Assembly (NCBI RefSeq): GCF_002896965.1
Contig: NZ_LYMM01000021.1
Coordinates: 62,001-126,000, forward strand
Length of the DNA stretch: 64,000 bases
Source of the DNA: Novosphingobium guangzhouense
GTDB lineage: Bacteria > Pseudomonadota > Alphaproteobacteria > Sphingomonadales > Sphingomonadaceae
Reading direction: 5' to 3'
The stretch's first letter is position 1; the number at the start of each line of letters is the position of its first letter. A model generated the notes under the pieces. It searched no databases, was not told the DNA's origin, and saw only the letters and a list, made by a program, of their open reading frames with translations. Shown here piece after piece: positions 34,669-44,428 of this stretch. A program made the translations under genes and the position numbers.

Positions 34669-35571
34669 ATGCACAAGCTCGCGGGGATCGAACTGGGCGG
34701 CACCAAGACCATCGTGGTCCTTGGCGCGCCGGGCCGCATCGATGAGCGGCTGGAATTTCCCACCACCGACCCGGCAGAAACGCTTGGCCGCGCGGTGGAG
34801 GCAATCGCGGGCTGGCGTGATGACAAACCGGTGGACGCCGTGGGCATCGCCAGCTTCGGCCCGATCCGCGTTTCGCGCGAAGCGGCGGATTACGGCACGA
34901 TGCTGGATACGCCCAAGCAGGGCTGGGCCGGGGCAGAGGTGCGCGCCGCCGTGGCGCAGGCGCTGGGCTGCCCGGTCGCGATCGATACCGACGTTAACGG
35001 GGCTGCCATGGCAGAGCACCGCTTCGGCGCGGGTCAGGGCTGCGAGAATATGGTCTACCTGACCATCGGCACCGGCCTTGGCGGCGGTGTGCTGGTTGGC
35101 GGGGTCCCCGCACACGGGTTGCTGCACCCGGAGATCGGCCATGTGCGCCTGCGTCGCGCCGCTGCCGACCGGTTCGCGGGTGCCTGCGCTTTTCATGGCG
35201 ATTGCGTTGAGGGACTGCTGAGCGGTCCGGCGCTTGCCGCGCGCTTCGGCACCCATCCATCGCGCGTCGACCCGGAAAACCCGATGTGGGAACCTGTCGC
35301 CCACGACCTTGCCGAACTGCTGGCGACGCTGGTGCTGACGGTTTCTCCGCAGCGGATCGTCATCGGGGGCGGGGTTGCCAATCGGCAGCCGCATCTGCTG
35401 CCGATGGCGGTGGCGCGCATGCCCGCACTGCTTGGCGGCTACTTGCGCGATTGCACGCGCGAACGGCTGGCCGGCATGGTCGTCCCGCCGCTGCTGGGCG
35501 ACGACGCCGGACCGATGGGCGCGCTGGTGCTGGCCGCGAAAGCCTTCGAAGGGCATGTCGTCGCAGCGTGA
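34669..35571 (+). CDS. ROK-family fructokinase
   Basis: Phosphorylates free fructose (possibly also mannose) with ATP. The N-terminal phosphate-binding motif is GIELGGTKTIVV; the second is LTIGTGLGGGV (residues ~132-142). The zinc-binding signature expected for ROK fructokinases is present as PEIGHV and later CAFHGDCVEGLLSGPAL. 300 residues. It is transcribed with the GH68 gene (5-bp gap), consistent with capture of the fructose released by intracellular sucrose cleavage. Confidence 0.9.
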   Translation: MHKLAGIELGGTKTIVVLGAPGRIDERLEFPTTDPAETLGRAVEAIAGWRDDKPVDAVGIASFGPIRVSREAADYGTMLDTPKQGWAGAEVRAAVAQALGCPVAIDTDVNGAAMAEHRFGAGQGCENMVYLTIGTGLGGGVLVGGVPAHGLLHPEIGHVRLRRAAADRFAGACAFHGDCVEGLLSGPALAARFGTHPSRVDPENPMWEPVAHDLAELLATLVLTVSPQRIVIGGGVANRQPHLLPMAVARMPALLGGYLRDCTRERLAGMVVPPLLGDDAGPMGALVLAAKAFEGHVVAA

Positions 35572-35764
35572 TGGTGCAGCGTCCTGAAAACGGGCGCGAA
35601 CGAATATTGCGCGGGTAAGAAATCGTGTTACACCGACGCACCGTTGAAAATCCTGTGATCACCCGGATGCAGGATCGGTTCTATCGGCCTATATGGTCAA
35701 AAGGCCGCAGTCCTGACGCGCAAGAAGCAGGCACGGCACACGTTGGAAGATCGCGGAGAAAGCA

Positions 35765-38700
35765 ATGAGCGCAGGCGAACTGACCGTCCCCCAGAAGTCT
35801 TCGGATAAGAAGACCTCGAAGAAGCGGGGGGCTCTCTCGCCCGCCGCCTTGCACAAGGCGCTGGCCGGGGAGGTCTGCGACGCATTGCTTCCCGGAGATG
35901 ACCCTGAAGGGAACTGGATCGACGAGGCCGTGCGCTTCCTGCTCGCCACCGCGCAAGTGCGCGAGGCCGGCGAATCCGTCATCGACCTGACATCCGCCAG
36001 CGAAGAGCGCCGCATCCTGCGCATCGCGCTGATCAACGACGATATGCCCTTCCTTGTCGATTCCGCCGCTGCCGTGCTGGCGGAGGCCGGGCTGGTGATC
36101 GACCGTCTGGCTCACCCCGTCGTCCCCGTGCGCCGCGACGACAAGGGCAGGCTGATCGATATTCCGTCTGACCCGGCCGAGGCGACGGGGCGGGAATCGA
36201 TGATCTACATCGAGACGCCGCGCGGCGATGCCCGCCAGCGCCGCGAATTGCTGCGCGCGCTGGAAAGCACGATGGCCGATGTGCGCATCGCCGTCAGCGA
36301 CTGGCCCCAGATGGTCGAGGCCATGCGCGCCGATGCCTCGCGCATCGAAGAGGCGCCCGAGATCGACGATGCGGAGGGCGCGGAATTGCTGCGCTGGTTC
36401 GCGGGCGACATGCTGACGCAGCTGGGCCATGTCACGCGCGGTCGCGACGGCAGTCGCAAGCAGCGCCTTGGCATCTGCCGCCGCCGTCAGGAGGACGTGC
36501 TGTCCGATGCCAGCTACGACCGGGCCTTCGAAGCTTTCGACGAGGCGCTGGCGGCGGGCAAGATGCAAGCGCCGCTGGTGGTCAAGGCCAACCGGATGGC
36601 CACTGTCCACCGCCGGGTGCCGATGGACCTGTTCCTTGTCCCCGTGATCGAGGGCGGCAAGGTCACCGCGCTGTCGGTTCATGCGGGCATCTGGACAAGC
36701 GCCGCGCTTGCCACCCCGCCCGATCGCGTGCCGCGCCTGCGCCGCCACTTTGCCGCCTTTGCAGAACGGCTGGACTTCGATCCCAAGGGCCACACCGGCA
36801 AGGCGCTGGCTCACGCGCTGACCAGTCTGCCGCACGATCTTGTGCTGGGACTGGGCGAGGCCGACGTTGAACGTCTGGCGATGACGATGACGGGCCTTGT
36901 GGATCGCCCGCGCCCGCGTCTGCTGCTGACGCGCTCGCCGTTGATGCGCCACCTCTTCGCCTTCGTGTGGCTGCCGCGCGATCTGCTGTCCACGCAGATG
37001 CAGCGCCGCATCCAGACCATGATCGAAGAAGCCGCGCAGGCCCCGACGCTGGACTGGAGCATGCAGGTGGAGGCGGGCAACCTGGCGATGCTGCGCTATA
37101 CCCTCGACATTCGCGAGGGCGTGCACGAACCGTCCGAAGACGAACTGGATCACAACCTGCAGACCCTGCTGCGCGGCTGGACCGAAGCGGTCGAGGCGGC
37201 GCTGGCGACGATGCTGGAGCCGGGCCGCGCCGCTGCCGTCGCAGGCCGTTATGCCGAAGCGTTCCCGATCGGTTACCGCACCGACTTCGGCCCGCACGAA
37301 GCCGCGACCGACATTGCCGTGCTGCGCCGCATCGCGGTTGGCGAAGGCACCGAGGGCGTGGCCGCTGCCCACCGCGACGTGCGCTTTCACAAGCGCGAAG
37401 GCGATCCGGAAACCTGGGTTCACCTCAAGATCTACCAGTCCGAAGGCGGATTGCCGCTGTCCGACGCGGTGCCCGCGCTGGAGAATTTCGGCTTCCGCGT
37501 CATGGCCGAAGTGCCCACCGCTCTGGAAAAGGGCAAGCTGGGCGTGATCCATGACTTCCTGCTGGAACCGCTTGACGGTCGCGCCCCGCAGGAGGTGCTG
37601 GATCAGGCCGCCTCGATCGAGGAGGCGCTGCGTGCAGTGCTCAACGGCGCGGGGGAGAACGATGCGTTCAACCGCCTTGTCCCCGGCCTTGGGCTGGACA
37701 GCGGGGAAGCGAACTGGCTGCGCGCGTGGTATCGCTACTTGCGGCAGGCGGGCACGCACTTCGGCATCCCCACCGTGGTCGATGCACTGCAGGGCGCGCC
37801 GTCCGTCACCACCGCGATCATCGCGCTGTTCCGTGCCCTTCACGACCCCGCGTTCGAGGGTGACCGGGCAGAGGCGCGCGCTACTGCCGAAGACGCGATC
37901 CGTGCCGGGCTGGCCAATGTCAGCGCCATCAACGACGACCGTTTGCTGCGCGCCTACCGCGATATCGTGCTGGCCATGCTGCGTACAAACGCCTTCGCCG
38001 CAGCGGGCGAGACGGCACTGGCCTTCAAGTTCGATTCCGCGCTTGTCCCCGGCCTGCCCAAGCCGGTGCCGTGGCGCGAGATTTTCGTCTATTCGCGCCG
38101 GGTGGAGGGTATCCACTTGCGCGCCGGCCCGGTCGCGCGCGGCGGCCTGCGCTGGTCGGACCGTCGCGACGACTTCCGCGTGGAGATCCTGGGCCTGATG
38201 AAAGCGCAGCGGGTCAAGAACGCCGTCATCGTGCCGACCGGCGCCAAGGGCGGCTTCTATCCCAAGCAGTTGCCCGATCCCTCGCGCGATCGCGCCGCAT
38301 GGGCGGCCGAAGGGCAGGCAAGCTACGAAGTCTTCATCGATACGCTGCTGTCGATCACCGACAACATCGTGGGCGACCGGGTCGTCCATCCCGAAGGCGT
38401 GGTCATCCGTGACGGAGAGGATCCCTACTTCGTCGTCGCCGCGGACAAGGGCACGGCCAAGTTCTCCGACGTCGCCAACGGCATTGCCGACCGGCGCGAC
38501 TTCTGGCTGGACGATGCCTTCGCCAGCGGCGGCTCGAACGGCTATGACCACAAGGCGATGGGCATCACCGCCAAGGGCGCGTGGCTTTCGGTGCAGCGCC
38601 ACTTCCTGGAAATGGGCGTGGACGTGCAGACCCAGCCGGTGCGCGTGGTCGGTTGCGGCGACATGTCGGGTGACGTGTTCGGTAACGGCATGCTGCTGTC

Positions 38701-40531
38701 CAGGGCTTTGAAGCTGGTCGCGGCATTCGACCATCGCCACATCTTCCTTGACCCCGATCCCGACCCGGCCAAGGCGTGGACAGAGCGCCAGCGCCTGTTC
38801 GACCTGCCGGTGTCCAGCTGGAACGATTACGACAAGGCCCTGATTTCAAAGGGCGGCGGCGTCTTCCCGCGCAGCCTGAAGTCCATCCCGCTGAGCGATG
38901 AAGTGCGCGCTGCGCTGGATATCTCGGCGACCGAGATCGATCCGGATGCGCTGATCACCGCGATCCTTTCCGCCCCTGTCGACCTGCTGTGGTTCGGCGG
39001 CATCGGGACTTACGTGAAGTCCTCCGCCGAAAACAATGTGCAGGTGGGCGATCCCACCAACGACGGCCTGCGCGTCAGCGGCAACGAACTGCGCGTGAAG
39101 GTGATCGGCGAGGGCGCGAACCTTGGCGTCACGCAGGCGGGGCGCATCGAGTTTGCGTCGAAGGGCGGGCGCATCAACGCCGACTTCATCGACAATTCGG
39201 CCGGGGTCGATTGTTCGGACAACGAGGTCAACATCAAGATCGCCCTTGCTGCCGCCAAGCGCGCCGGCAAGCTGGCCGAAAAGAAGCGCGTCGAACTGCT
39301 GCGCTCGATGACCGACGAGGTCGCGCGGCTGGTGCTGGAAGACAACCGCCTTCAGGCCCTCGCGCTCTCCATTGCGGAGCGCGGCGGGGCACAGGCGATC
39401 CCCTCGCACATCCGCCTGATCGAGACGATGGAGGAAAGCGGCCACCTTGATCGCAAGACCGAAGGGCTGGCCGACAACGATGTGCTCAGCCGCCGTGCGC
39501 AGGATGGGCGCGGATTGACCCGGCCGGAACTGGCGGTGCTGCTTTCCAGCGGCAAGCTGCAGTTGCAGGCCGCGATCGAGGACAGCGCGCTGCCCGCCGA
39601 TCCGGCGCTGACGGGCCTGTTGCTCTCCGCCTTCCCGCAGCCGATGCAGGACAAGTTCGGCAAGTTCATCAAGGGCCACCGGCTTGCGAAGGAGATCATC
39701 GCGACGAAGCTGGCCAACCGCATCGTCAATCGCCTGGGCATCGCTACCCCCTTCGAACTGGCGGAAGAGGAGGGCGCGCATCTGTCGCAGGTAGCGGCGG
39801 CCTTTGCCCTGGCGGATGGGCTGCTGGGCCTGACCGCGTTGTGGGAGAGGCTGGAAACCGCGCCCATGGCAGAACCCGCGCGCGTGGCGATGTTCGATAC
39901 GGTCGCGGTCGCGGTGCGCGGGCACATGGCCGATCTGCTGCGCGCAGGCGCGGGCCAGATTGCCCCATCGGAACTTGCCGCAAGGCTGGAGAAGGGCATT
40001 GCGGCGCTTTCCACCGACACCGCCGAACTGCTGGGAGAACGCATCGCGGCGCATTCACGCAAGTTGCGTGACGGGCTGGTCGAACTTGGCGCGCCCGAAG
40101 ATGTGGCGGCCGAAGTGGCGCATCTGTTCGACCTTGACGGCGCAGTGGGCATCGCATCGCTTTCGGCCGAGACGGGGATCGCGCCGCGCCGTCTGGTCAC
40201 CGCCTTCTCACGCGTGGGCGCAGGGCTTGGCCTTGACTGGGCGCAGGCTTCGGCGGCGATGATGAGCCCGTCCGACCCGTGGGAGCGCCTGCTGGTGGCG
40301 GGTCTCGCGCGCGATTTCCAACAGATGCGGCTGGACTTCCTGCGCGGCCTTGCCCGGACCAAGGCAGGCAAGAGCGATCCGCTTGCCGCGACCGAGGAAT
40401 GGGGCCGCCAGCACAAGAGCGCGATCGACGCATTCCGCGGCATCGTCCACCGCGCCGAGAATGCGGTGGCGATCACGCCCGCCATGCTGGCGCAGATCGC
40501 CAGCCAGGCGCGCCACCTGCTGGGGCGGTGA
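35765..40531 (+). CDS. NAD-specific glutamate dehydrogenase, large type
   Basis: Oxidatively deaminates glutamate to 2-oxoglutarate with NAD; this is the ~180-kDa class found in proteobacteria and actinobacteria. 1588 residues. The N-terminal ~700 residues are regulatory (ACT-like segments). The catalytic block includes GGLRWSDRRDDFRVE and the active-site Lys828 in GAKGGFYPKQ. A long helical C-terminal region completes the family architecture. GGAG lies 7 bp before the ATG. The opposite strand has a very long open frame, a GC-codon shadow. A palindromic repeat follows the stop. Confidence 0.95.
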   Translation: MSAGELTVPQKSSDKKTSKKRGALSPAALHKALAGEVCDALLPGDDPEGNWIDEAVRFLLATAQVREAGESVIDLTSASEERRILRIALINDDMPFLVDSAAAVLAEAGLVIDRLAHPVVPVRRDDKGRLIDIPSDPAEATGRESMIYIETPRGDARQRRELLRALESTMADVRIAVSDWPQMVEAMRADASRIEEAPEIDDAEGAELLRWFAGDMLTQLGHVTRGRDGSRKQRLGICRRRQEDVLSDASYDRAFEAFDEALAAGKMQAPLVVKANRMATVHRRVPMDLFLVPVIEGGKVTALSVHAGIWTSAALATPPDRVPRLRRHFAAFAERLDFDPKGHTGKALAHALTSLPHDLVLGLGEADVERLAMTMTGLVDRPRPRLLLTRSPLMRHLFAFVWLPRDLLSTQMQRRIQTMIEEAAQAPTLDWSMQVEAGNLAMLRYTLDIREGVHEPSEDELDHNLQTLLRGWTEAVEAALATMLEPGRAAAVAGRYAEAFPIGYRTDFGPHEAATDIAVLRRIAVGEGTEGVAAAHRDVRFHKREGDPETWVHLKIYQSEGGLPLSDAVPALENFGFRVMAEVPTALEKGKLGVIHDFLLEPLDGRAPQEVLDQAASIEEALRAVLNGAGENDAFNRLVPGLGLDSGEANWLRAWYRYLRQAGTHFGIPTVVDALQGAPSVTTAIIALFRALHDPAFEGDRAEARATAEDAIRAGLANVSAINDDRLLRAYRDIVLAMLRTNAFAAAGETALAFKFDSALVPGLPKPVPWREIFVYSRRVEGIHLRAGPVARGGLRWSDRRDDFRVEILGLMKAQRVKNAVIVPTGAKGGFYPKQLPDPSRDRAAWAAEGQASYEVFIDTLLSITDNIVGDRVVHPEGVVIRDGEDPYFVVAADKGTAKFSDVANGIADRRDFWLDDAFASGGSNGYDHKAMGITAKGAWLSVQRHFLEMGVDVQTQPVRVVGCGDMSGDVFGNGMLLSRALKLVAAFDHRHIFLDPDPDPAKAWTERQRLFDLPVSSWNDYDKALISKGGGVFPRSLKSIPLSDEVRAALDISATEIDPDALITAILSAPVDLLWFGGIGTYVKSSAENNVQVGDPTNDGLRVSGNELRVKVIGEGANLGVTQAGRIEFASKGGRINADFIDNSAGVDCSDNEVNIKIALAAAKRAGKLAEKKRVELLRSMTDEVARLVLEDNRLQALALSIAERGGAQAIPSHIRLIETMEESGHLDRKTEGLADNDVLSRRAQDGRGLTRPELAVLLSSGKLQLQAAIEDSALPADPALTGLLLSAFPQPMQDKFGKFIKGHRLAKEIIATKLANRIVNRLGIATPFELAEEEGAHLSQVAAAFALADGLLGLTALWERLETAPMAEPARVAMFDTVAVAVRGHMADLLRAGAGQIAPSELAARLEKGIAALSTDTAELLGERIAAHSRKLRDGLVELGAPEDVAAEVAHLFDLDGAVGIASLSAETGIAPRRLVTAFSRVGAGLGLDWAQASAAMMSPSDPWERLLVAGLARDFQQMRLDFLRGLARTKAGKSDPLAATEEWGRQHKSAIDAFRGIVHRAENAVAITPAMLAQIASQARHLLGR

Positions 40532-40535
40532 TGCA

Positions 40536-40568
40536 CTTGCGGTCCCGGACCTGATCCGGGACCGCAAG
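40536..40568. repeat. REP-like palindrome, copy 1
   Basis: CTTGCGGTCCCGGA (40536-40549) pairs perfectly with 40555-40568, a 14-bp stem with a 5-nt loop. It lies between the convergent GDH and Lrp genes. A related palindrome is at 52402-52437, also between convergent genes, so this looks like a dispersed element that also serves as a bidirectional terminator. Confidence 0.65.
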
Positions 40569-40590
40569 CACCTTGAAACTATCGGCCGGA

Positions 40591-41052
40591 TCACTCCACC
40601 GGCACTGCCCGATCTTCCTTGATCGTCTCCAGCACGATGATCGACTTCACGTCGCGCACCCCCGGTATCCGCAGCAGGGTGCGCAGCGTGATTTGCGACA
40701 AGTGCTCCACGTTGCGGGCAATTACCCGCACCAGATAGTCCATGTCGCCGGTCACCGCATGGCAGGCGATCACGTGCGGATTGTCGGCGATGGCCTGTTC
40801 GAAGCGGGCGATATTCTCGTCCACATGCGCCACGAGGTTGATGAGCACGTAGGCTTCCAGTTCGAAGCCCAGTCTGCGCGGGTCGAGCACGGGGGCGTAG
40901 CCGCGGATCACGCCTTCGTCCTCCAGCCGCTTGATGCGGCGGCTGACGGGCGTGGCTGAAAGCGCCACCCGCTCGGCTACCTGCGCCACCGGCATGCGCG
41001 CATCTTCCTGCAAGGCGGCGATGATGCCGCGATCGAATTCGTCCAGTTGCAC
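40591..41052 (-). CDS. Lrp/AsnC-family regulator
   Basis: Feast/famine regulator, 153 residues. The N-terminal helix-turn-helix is VAQVAERVALSATPVSRRI; the C-terminal RAM ligand-binding domain includes HVIACHAVTGDMDYLV, typical of amino-acid sensing. It is divergent from phhA (106-bp gap), so it most likely controls the phenylalanine/tyrosine genes and itself; phenylalanine or tyrosine as the effector is inference. Confidence 0.9.
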   Translation of the reverse strand: MQLDEFDRGIIAALQEDARMPVAQVAERVALSATPVSRRIKRLEDEGVIRGYAPVLDPRRLGFELEAYVLINLVAHVDENIARFEQAIADNPHVIACHAVTGDMDYLVRVIARNVEHLSQITLRTLLRIPGVRDVKSIIVLETIKEDRAVPVE

Positions 41053-41158
41053 GGATCACCTCTCCTGTCCGGCCTTCTTGGGTGTTTCCACCAATAGCAT
41101 GCCCGATCGGCCCTGCAATCGCACGGAACTGAAGCAGGCCCTCTGGTATTGTATCTGC

Positions 41159-42013
41159 ATGAAGAAGCCGTCGACGATCACGTCAAACAGCGGCCTTCGG
41201 GGAGAGTATGACCGCGCCGCCGACGACTATACCGTCGCGCAGGACTGGCATGCCTATACCCCGGAGATGCATGAGCGCTGGCGCCGCCTGTTTTCGCGCC
41301 AGTCCGCGCTGGTCCGTACCCATGCCTGCGCCTCGTTCCGCGACGGTCTTGCGCGGCTGGACTGCGCGGGCGGCATCCCTCGCTTCGACGATGCCAACCG
41401 TGTGCTGCAGGCGGCGACGGGATGGCGGCTTGTAGCGGTGCCGGGCTTCATTCCCGACGCGGTGTTCTTCAATCACCTTGCCCATCGCCGCTTCCCGGTG
41501 ACCCGCTGGCTGCGTGACGAGCATGAGCTGGATTACCTTGTCGAGCCTGATGTCTTTCACGATTTCTTCGGCCATGTGCCGATGCTGCTCGACCCGACCA
41601 TCGCCGATTTCCTTGAGCTTTACGGCAAGGCCGGGGCGCGGGCGATGGCGACGGGCGCTCTGGACATGCTGGCGCGGATCTACTGGTACACGATCGAGTT
41701 CGGACTGGTGCGCGAAGACGGCGCGCTGAAGGTCTTCGGCGCGGGGATCATCTCATCCTCGGGCGAGACGCGCTTTGCGATCGAGGATCGCGACGTGCTG
41801 CGCCTGCCGTTCGATCCGGTGCGGGTGATGCGCACAGGCTACATGATCGACAGCTTCCAGAAGACCTACTTCGTCCAGGACAGCCTGCCGCAACTGATCG
41901 ACGCGCTCGTCAGCCTCGATTTCGGCCCCGTCTACGAAACCTGGCGGCACGAACCGCCGCTCCCCGCCGGAGAAGCGCTGGCGGGAGAGACACCTGTGGG
42001 AGCACATGCATGA
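41159..42013 (+). CDS. phhA: Phenylalanine 4-monooxygenase
   Basis: Non-haem iron, pterin-dependent hydroxylase that converts phenylalanine to tyrosine. The iron ligands are His134 and His139 (HDFFGH) and Glu180 (YTIEFGL), matching the known bacterial enzymes in spacing. 284 residues, single catalytic domain, no ACT domain. The ATG at 41159 begins MKKPSTITS; the longer frame overlaps the divergent regulator and is not coding. Its stop overlaps the hppD start by 4 bp. A pterin recycling enzyme (PhhB) is not adjacent. Confidence 0.94.
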   Translation: MKKPSTITSNSGLRGEYDRAADDYTVAQDWHAYTPEMHERWRRLFSRQSALVRTHACASFRDGLARLDCAGGIPRFDDANRVLQAATGWRLVAVPGFIPDAVFFNHLAHRRFPVTRWLRDEHELDYLVEPDVFHDFFGHVPMLLDPTIADFLELYGKAGARAMATGALDMLARIYWYTIEFGLVREDGALKVFGAGIISSSGETRFAIEDRDVLRLPFDPVRVMRTGYMIDSFQKTYFVQDSLPQLIDALVSLDFGPVYETWRHEPPLPAGEALAGETPVGAHA

Positions 42014-43110
42014 CCGATCTTTTCGACAATCCCATCGGACTTGACGGGTTCGAGTTCGTGGAATTCTCCGCACCGGAAAAGGGTGTGCTGGAACCGGTGT
42101 TCACGGCCATGGGCTTCACCCGGATCGCGCGCCATCGTTCCAAGGACGTGGAGTTGTGGCGGCAGGGTTCGATCAACTTCATCACCAACTACGAACCCGG
42201 CAGCCCCGCATGGTTCTTCAGCCGCGAGCATGGCCCGTCCGCCTGCGGCATGGGCTTTCGCGTACGTGATGCGCGGGCCGCCTATGCCGAACTGCTGGCC
42301 CGGTCGGCCGAGCCGGTGCAGGTGGCGACCGGGCCGATGGAACTGCACCTTCCGGGCATTCGCGGCATCGGCAATTCGATCATCTACCTGATCGACCGCT
42401 ACGAGCGCGACGGCGACGGGGCGCTGTCGATCTACGATATCGACTTCGATTATCTGCCCGGCATCGATCGCCACCCGGCGGGCACAGGCTTTGCACAGAT
42501 CGATCACCTGACCCACAACGTCTATGGCGGGCGCATGGCCTATTGGGCCGATTTCTACGAGAAGCTCTTCAACTTCCGCGAGATCCGCTACTTCGATATC
42601 AAGGGCGAATACACCGGCCTCACCAGCCGCGCGCTGACTGCGCCCGACGGCAAGATCCGCATCCCGCTCAACGAGGAAGCGGAAGGCGGGAAGGGCCAGA
42701 TCGACGAGTTCCTGCGCGCCTTCAACGGCGAGGGCATCCAGCATATCGCCCTGATCTGCGACGATCTGCTGACCGCGTGGGACAAGCTTCAGGCGCTGGG
42801 CGTACCCTTCATGACCGCGCCGCCGGAAACCTATTACGAGATGCTGGAAGAGCGCCTTCCCGGTCACGGCCAGCCGACCGAGGCGCTGAAGATGCGCGGC
42901 ATCCTGCTCGACGGGACGACAGAGGGAGGCACCCCGCGCCTGCTGCTGCAGATATTCGCCGAGGCGCGCGTGGGGCCGGTGTTCTTCGAATTCATCGAAC
43001 GGCGCGGCGACGACGGCTTCGGCAACGGCAACTTCAAGGCGCTGTTCGAAAGCATGGAGCGCGACCAGATCCGGCGCGGCGTACTGAAAGTCAGCGAACC
43101 GGCGGAGTAG
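42010..43110 (+). CDS. hppD: 4-hydroxyphenylpyruvate dioxygenase
   Basis: Fe(II) VOC-fold dioxygenase that makes homogentisate from 4-hydroxyphenylpyruvate. Iron ligands are His166 (QIDHLTHNV), His245 ([10 protein letters not shown]) and Glu327 (FFEFIERRG). The C-terminal gating helix region ([15 protein letters not shown]) is intact. 366 residues. It is translationally coupled to phhA by an ATGA overlap, so phenylalanine flux goes to homogentisate after transamination. Confidence 0.95.
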   Translation: MTDLFDNPIGLDGFEFVEFSAPEKGVLEPVFTAMGFTRIARHRSKDVELWRQGSINFITNYEPGSPAWFFSREHGPSACGMGFRVRDARAAYAELLARSAEPVQVATGPMELHLPGIRGIGNSIIYLIDRYERDGDGALSIYDIDFDYLPGIDRHPAGTGFAQIDHLTHNVYGGRMAYWADFYEKLFNFREIRYFDIKGEYTGLTSRALTAPDGKIRIPLNEEAEGGKGQIDEFLRAFNGEGIQHIALICDDLLTAWDKLQALGVPFMTAPPETYYEMLEERLPGHGQPTEALKMRGILLDGTTEGGTPRLLLQIFAEARVGPVFFEFIERRGDDGFGNGNFKALFESMERDQIRRGVLKVSEPAE

Positions 43111-43214
43111 TTCTTCCGCCGATAGTTTCGGGAGAGACGGGCGGGGCCACGTAGCCTCGCCCGCAAACTCCGGGCCACAAAAACAGCGGGCCAGGAAGCT
43201 TTGGGAGAGAACCA

Positions 43215-43769
43215 ATGACCAGTAAAGCCCCCGCCCTTGGCGGCATCCATCACGTGGCCTACCGCTGCAAGGACGCCAAACAGACGGTGGAGTTCTACCG
43301 CGATGTGATGGGCATGGATTTCATGCTGGCGATCGCGGAGGACACCGTGCCCTCGACCGGTGCGCCCGATCCCTACATGCACGTGTTCCTCGATTGCGGC
43401 GGCGGCAACGTGCTGGCTTTCTTCGAACTGCCCAACGCGCCCGAAATGGGGCGTGACGAGGCAACCCCCGCATGGGTGCAGCACATCGCCTTCAAGGTTG
43501 AGAGCGAGGGCGACCTGCTTGCCGCCAAGGCCCGTGCCGAGGGCGCCGGGCTGGAGGTGATCGGGCCGACGCATCACGGCGTCTTCAAGTCGATCTACTT
43601 CTTCGACCCCAACGGCCATCGGCTGGAACTGGCCTGGCAGTTCGGCACCGTAGACCAGATGGAGGCCCTGCGCGCGGTCGCCGACGACATGCTCGACGAA
43701 TGGGCCCGTACCCGCAAGGCGCCGCGTCACGCGGCCTGGCTGCACGAAAAGATCGCGGCGGAAAGCTGA
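43215..43769 (+). CDS. VOC-family protein (glyoxalase/extradiol type)
   Basis: A 184-residue single VOC-domain protein of unknown reaction. Metal-ligand-like positions are visible: HHVAYRC near the N-terminus, MHVFLDCGGGN, QHIAFKV and the closing FFDPNGHRLELAW, so a metal site is likely. It lies between hppD and maiA in a tyrosine-catabolic unit (104 bp after hppD, 5 bp before maiA). It cannot be homogentisate dioxygenase, which has a cupin fold. A role on a ring-cleavage or side-product intermediate is possible but unproven. Confidence 0.75.
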   Translation: MTSKAPALGGIHHVAYRCKDAKQTVEFYRDVMGMDFMLAIAEDTVPSTGAPDPYMHVFLDCGGGNVLAFFELPNAPEMGRDEATPAWVQHIAFKVESEGDLLAAKARAEGAGLEVIGPTHHGVFKSIYFFDPNGHRLELAWQFGTVDQMEALRAVADDMLDEWARTRKAPRHAAWLHEKIAAES

Positions 43770-43774
43770 ACGCC

Positions 43775-44425
43775 ATGCTGCGGCTTTACGGTTACTGGCG
43801 CAGTTCGACGAGCTACCGGGTCCGCATCGCGCTGAACCTCAAGCGGCTGGATTATGAGAACCTGCCGGTGAACCTTCTTGCGGGTGAGCAGCGGGGCGAA
43901 GGCTACCGGGCGCTCAATCCTTTCGCGGGGGTGCCGGTTCTGCAGGCGGACGGCGTGACGCGGGCGCAGTCCATGGCAATCCTCGAATGGCTGGACGAAC
44001 GCTTTCCCGAACGCCCGCTGCTGCCCGAAGGGATCGAGCAGCGCTTCGTGGCGCGCGAACTGGCCATGGCCATCGCCACCGAACTGCACGCGCCCCTCAA
44101 CCTGTCTGTGCTGCAGTATCTGAAGCACGATCTTGGCCATACGCAGGCGGAAGTGGACTTGTGGTACTGGCGCTGGCTCGAAAAGACCCTGACCGGCGTG
44201 GAGGCGCGGCTGGCGCAGCGTCGTTCGGGAACGGGCGCGGGCGACTTCCTGTTCGATGCGCCGGGCTACTTCGAATGCGTGGCCCTGCCGCAGCTGTACA
44301 ACGCACGGCGCTTTGCCTTCGACCTGTCCGGCTATCCCCATCTCACACGGATCGAGGCGGCCTGTCTGGAGCTTCCCGAGTTCGCGGCCGCGCATCCGGA
44401 CAGTCAGCCGGAGGCGGCGCGGTAA
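43775..44425 (+). CDS. maiA: Maleylacetoacetate isomerase
   Basis: Zeta-class glutathione transferase (216 residues) that isomerises maleylacetoacetate to fumarylacetoacetate. The N-terminal signature is YGYWRSSTSYRVRIAL, with the SSxS-type catalytic serines of the zeta class, and the C-terminal domain has the usual all-helical pattern. The start at 43775 lies 5 bp after the VOC gene. The enzymes on both sides of this step, homogentisate dioxygenase and fumarylacetoacetase, are not in the window. Confidence 0.9.
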   Translation: MLRLYGYWRSSTSYRVRIALNLKRLDYENLPVNLLAGEQRGEGYRALNPFAGVPVLQADGVTRAQSMAILEWLDERFPERPLLPEGIEQRFVARELAMAIATELHAPLNLSVLQYLKHDLGHTQAEVDLWYWRWLEKTLTGVEARLAQRRSGTGAGDFLFDAPGYFECVALPQLYNARRFAFDLSGYPHLTRIEAACLELPEFAAAHPDSQPEAAR

Positions 44426-44428
44426 CGA

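Noticed and set aside
35681..38740. A 1019-residue open frame on the minus strand opposite the glutamate dehydrogenase gene
   Set aside because: It lies antisense to a clearly conserved enzyme, has no recognisable domain and shows the Arg/His/Ala-rich composition expected of the complementary strand of a high-GC gene.
43215..43769. The VOC protein as homogentisate dioxygenase
   Set aside because: Homogentisate dioxygenase is a ~430-residue cupin enzyme; this protein is a 184-residue VOC fold.
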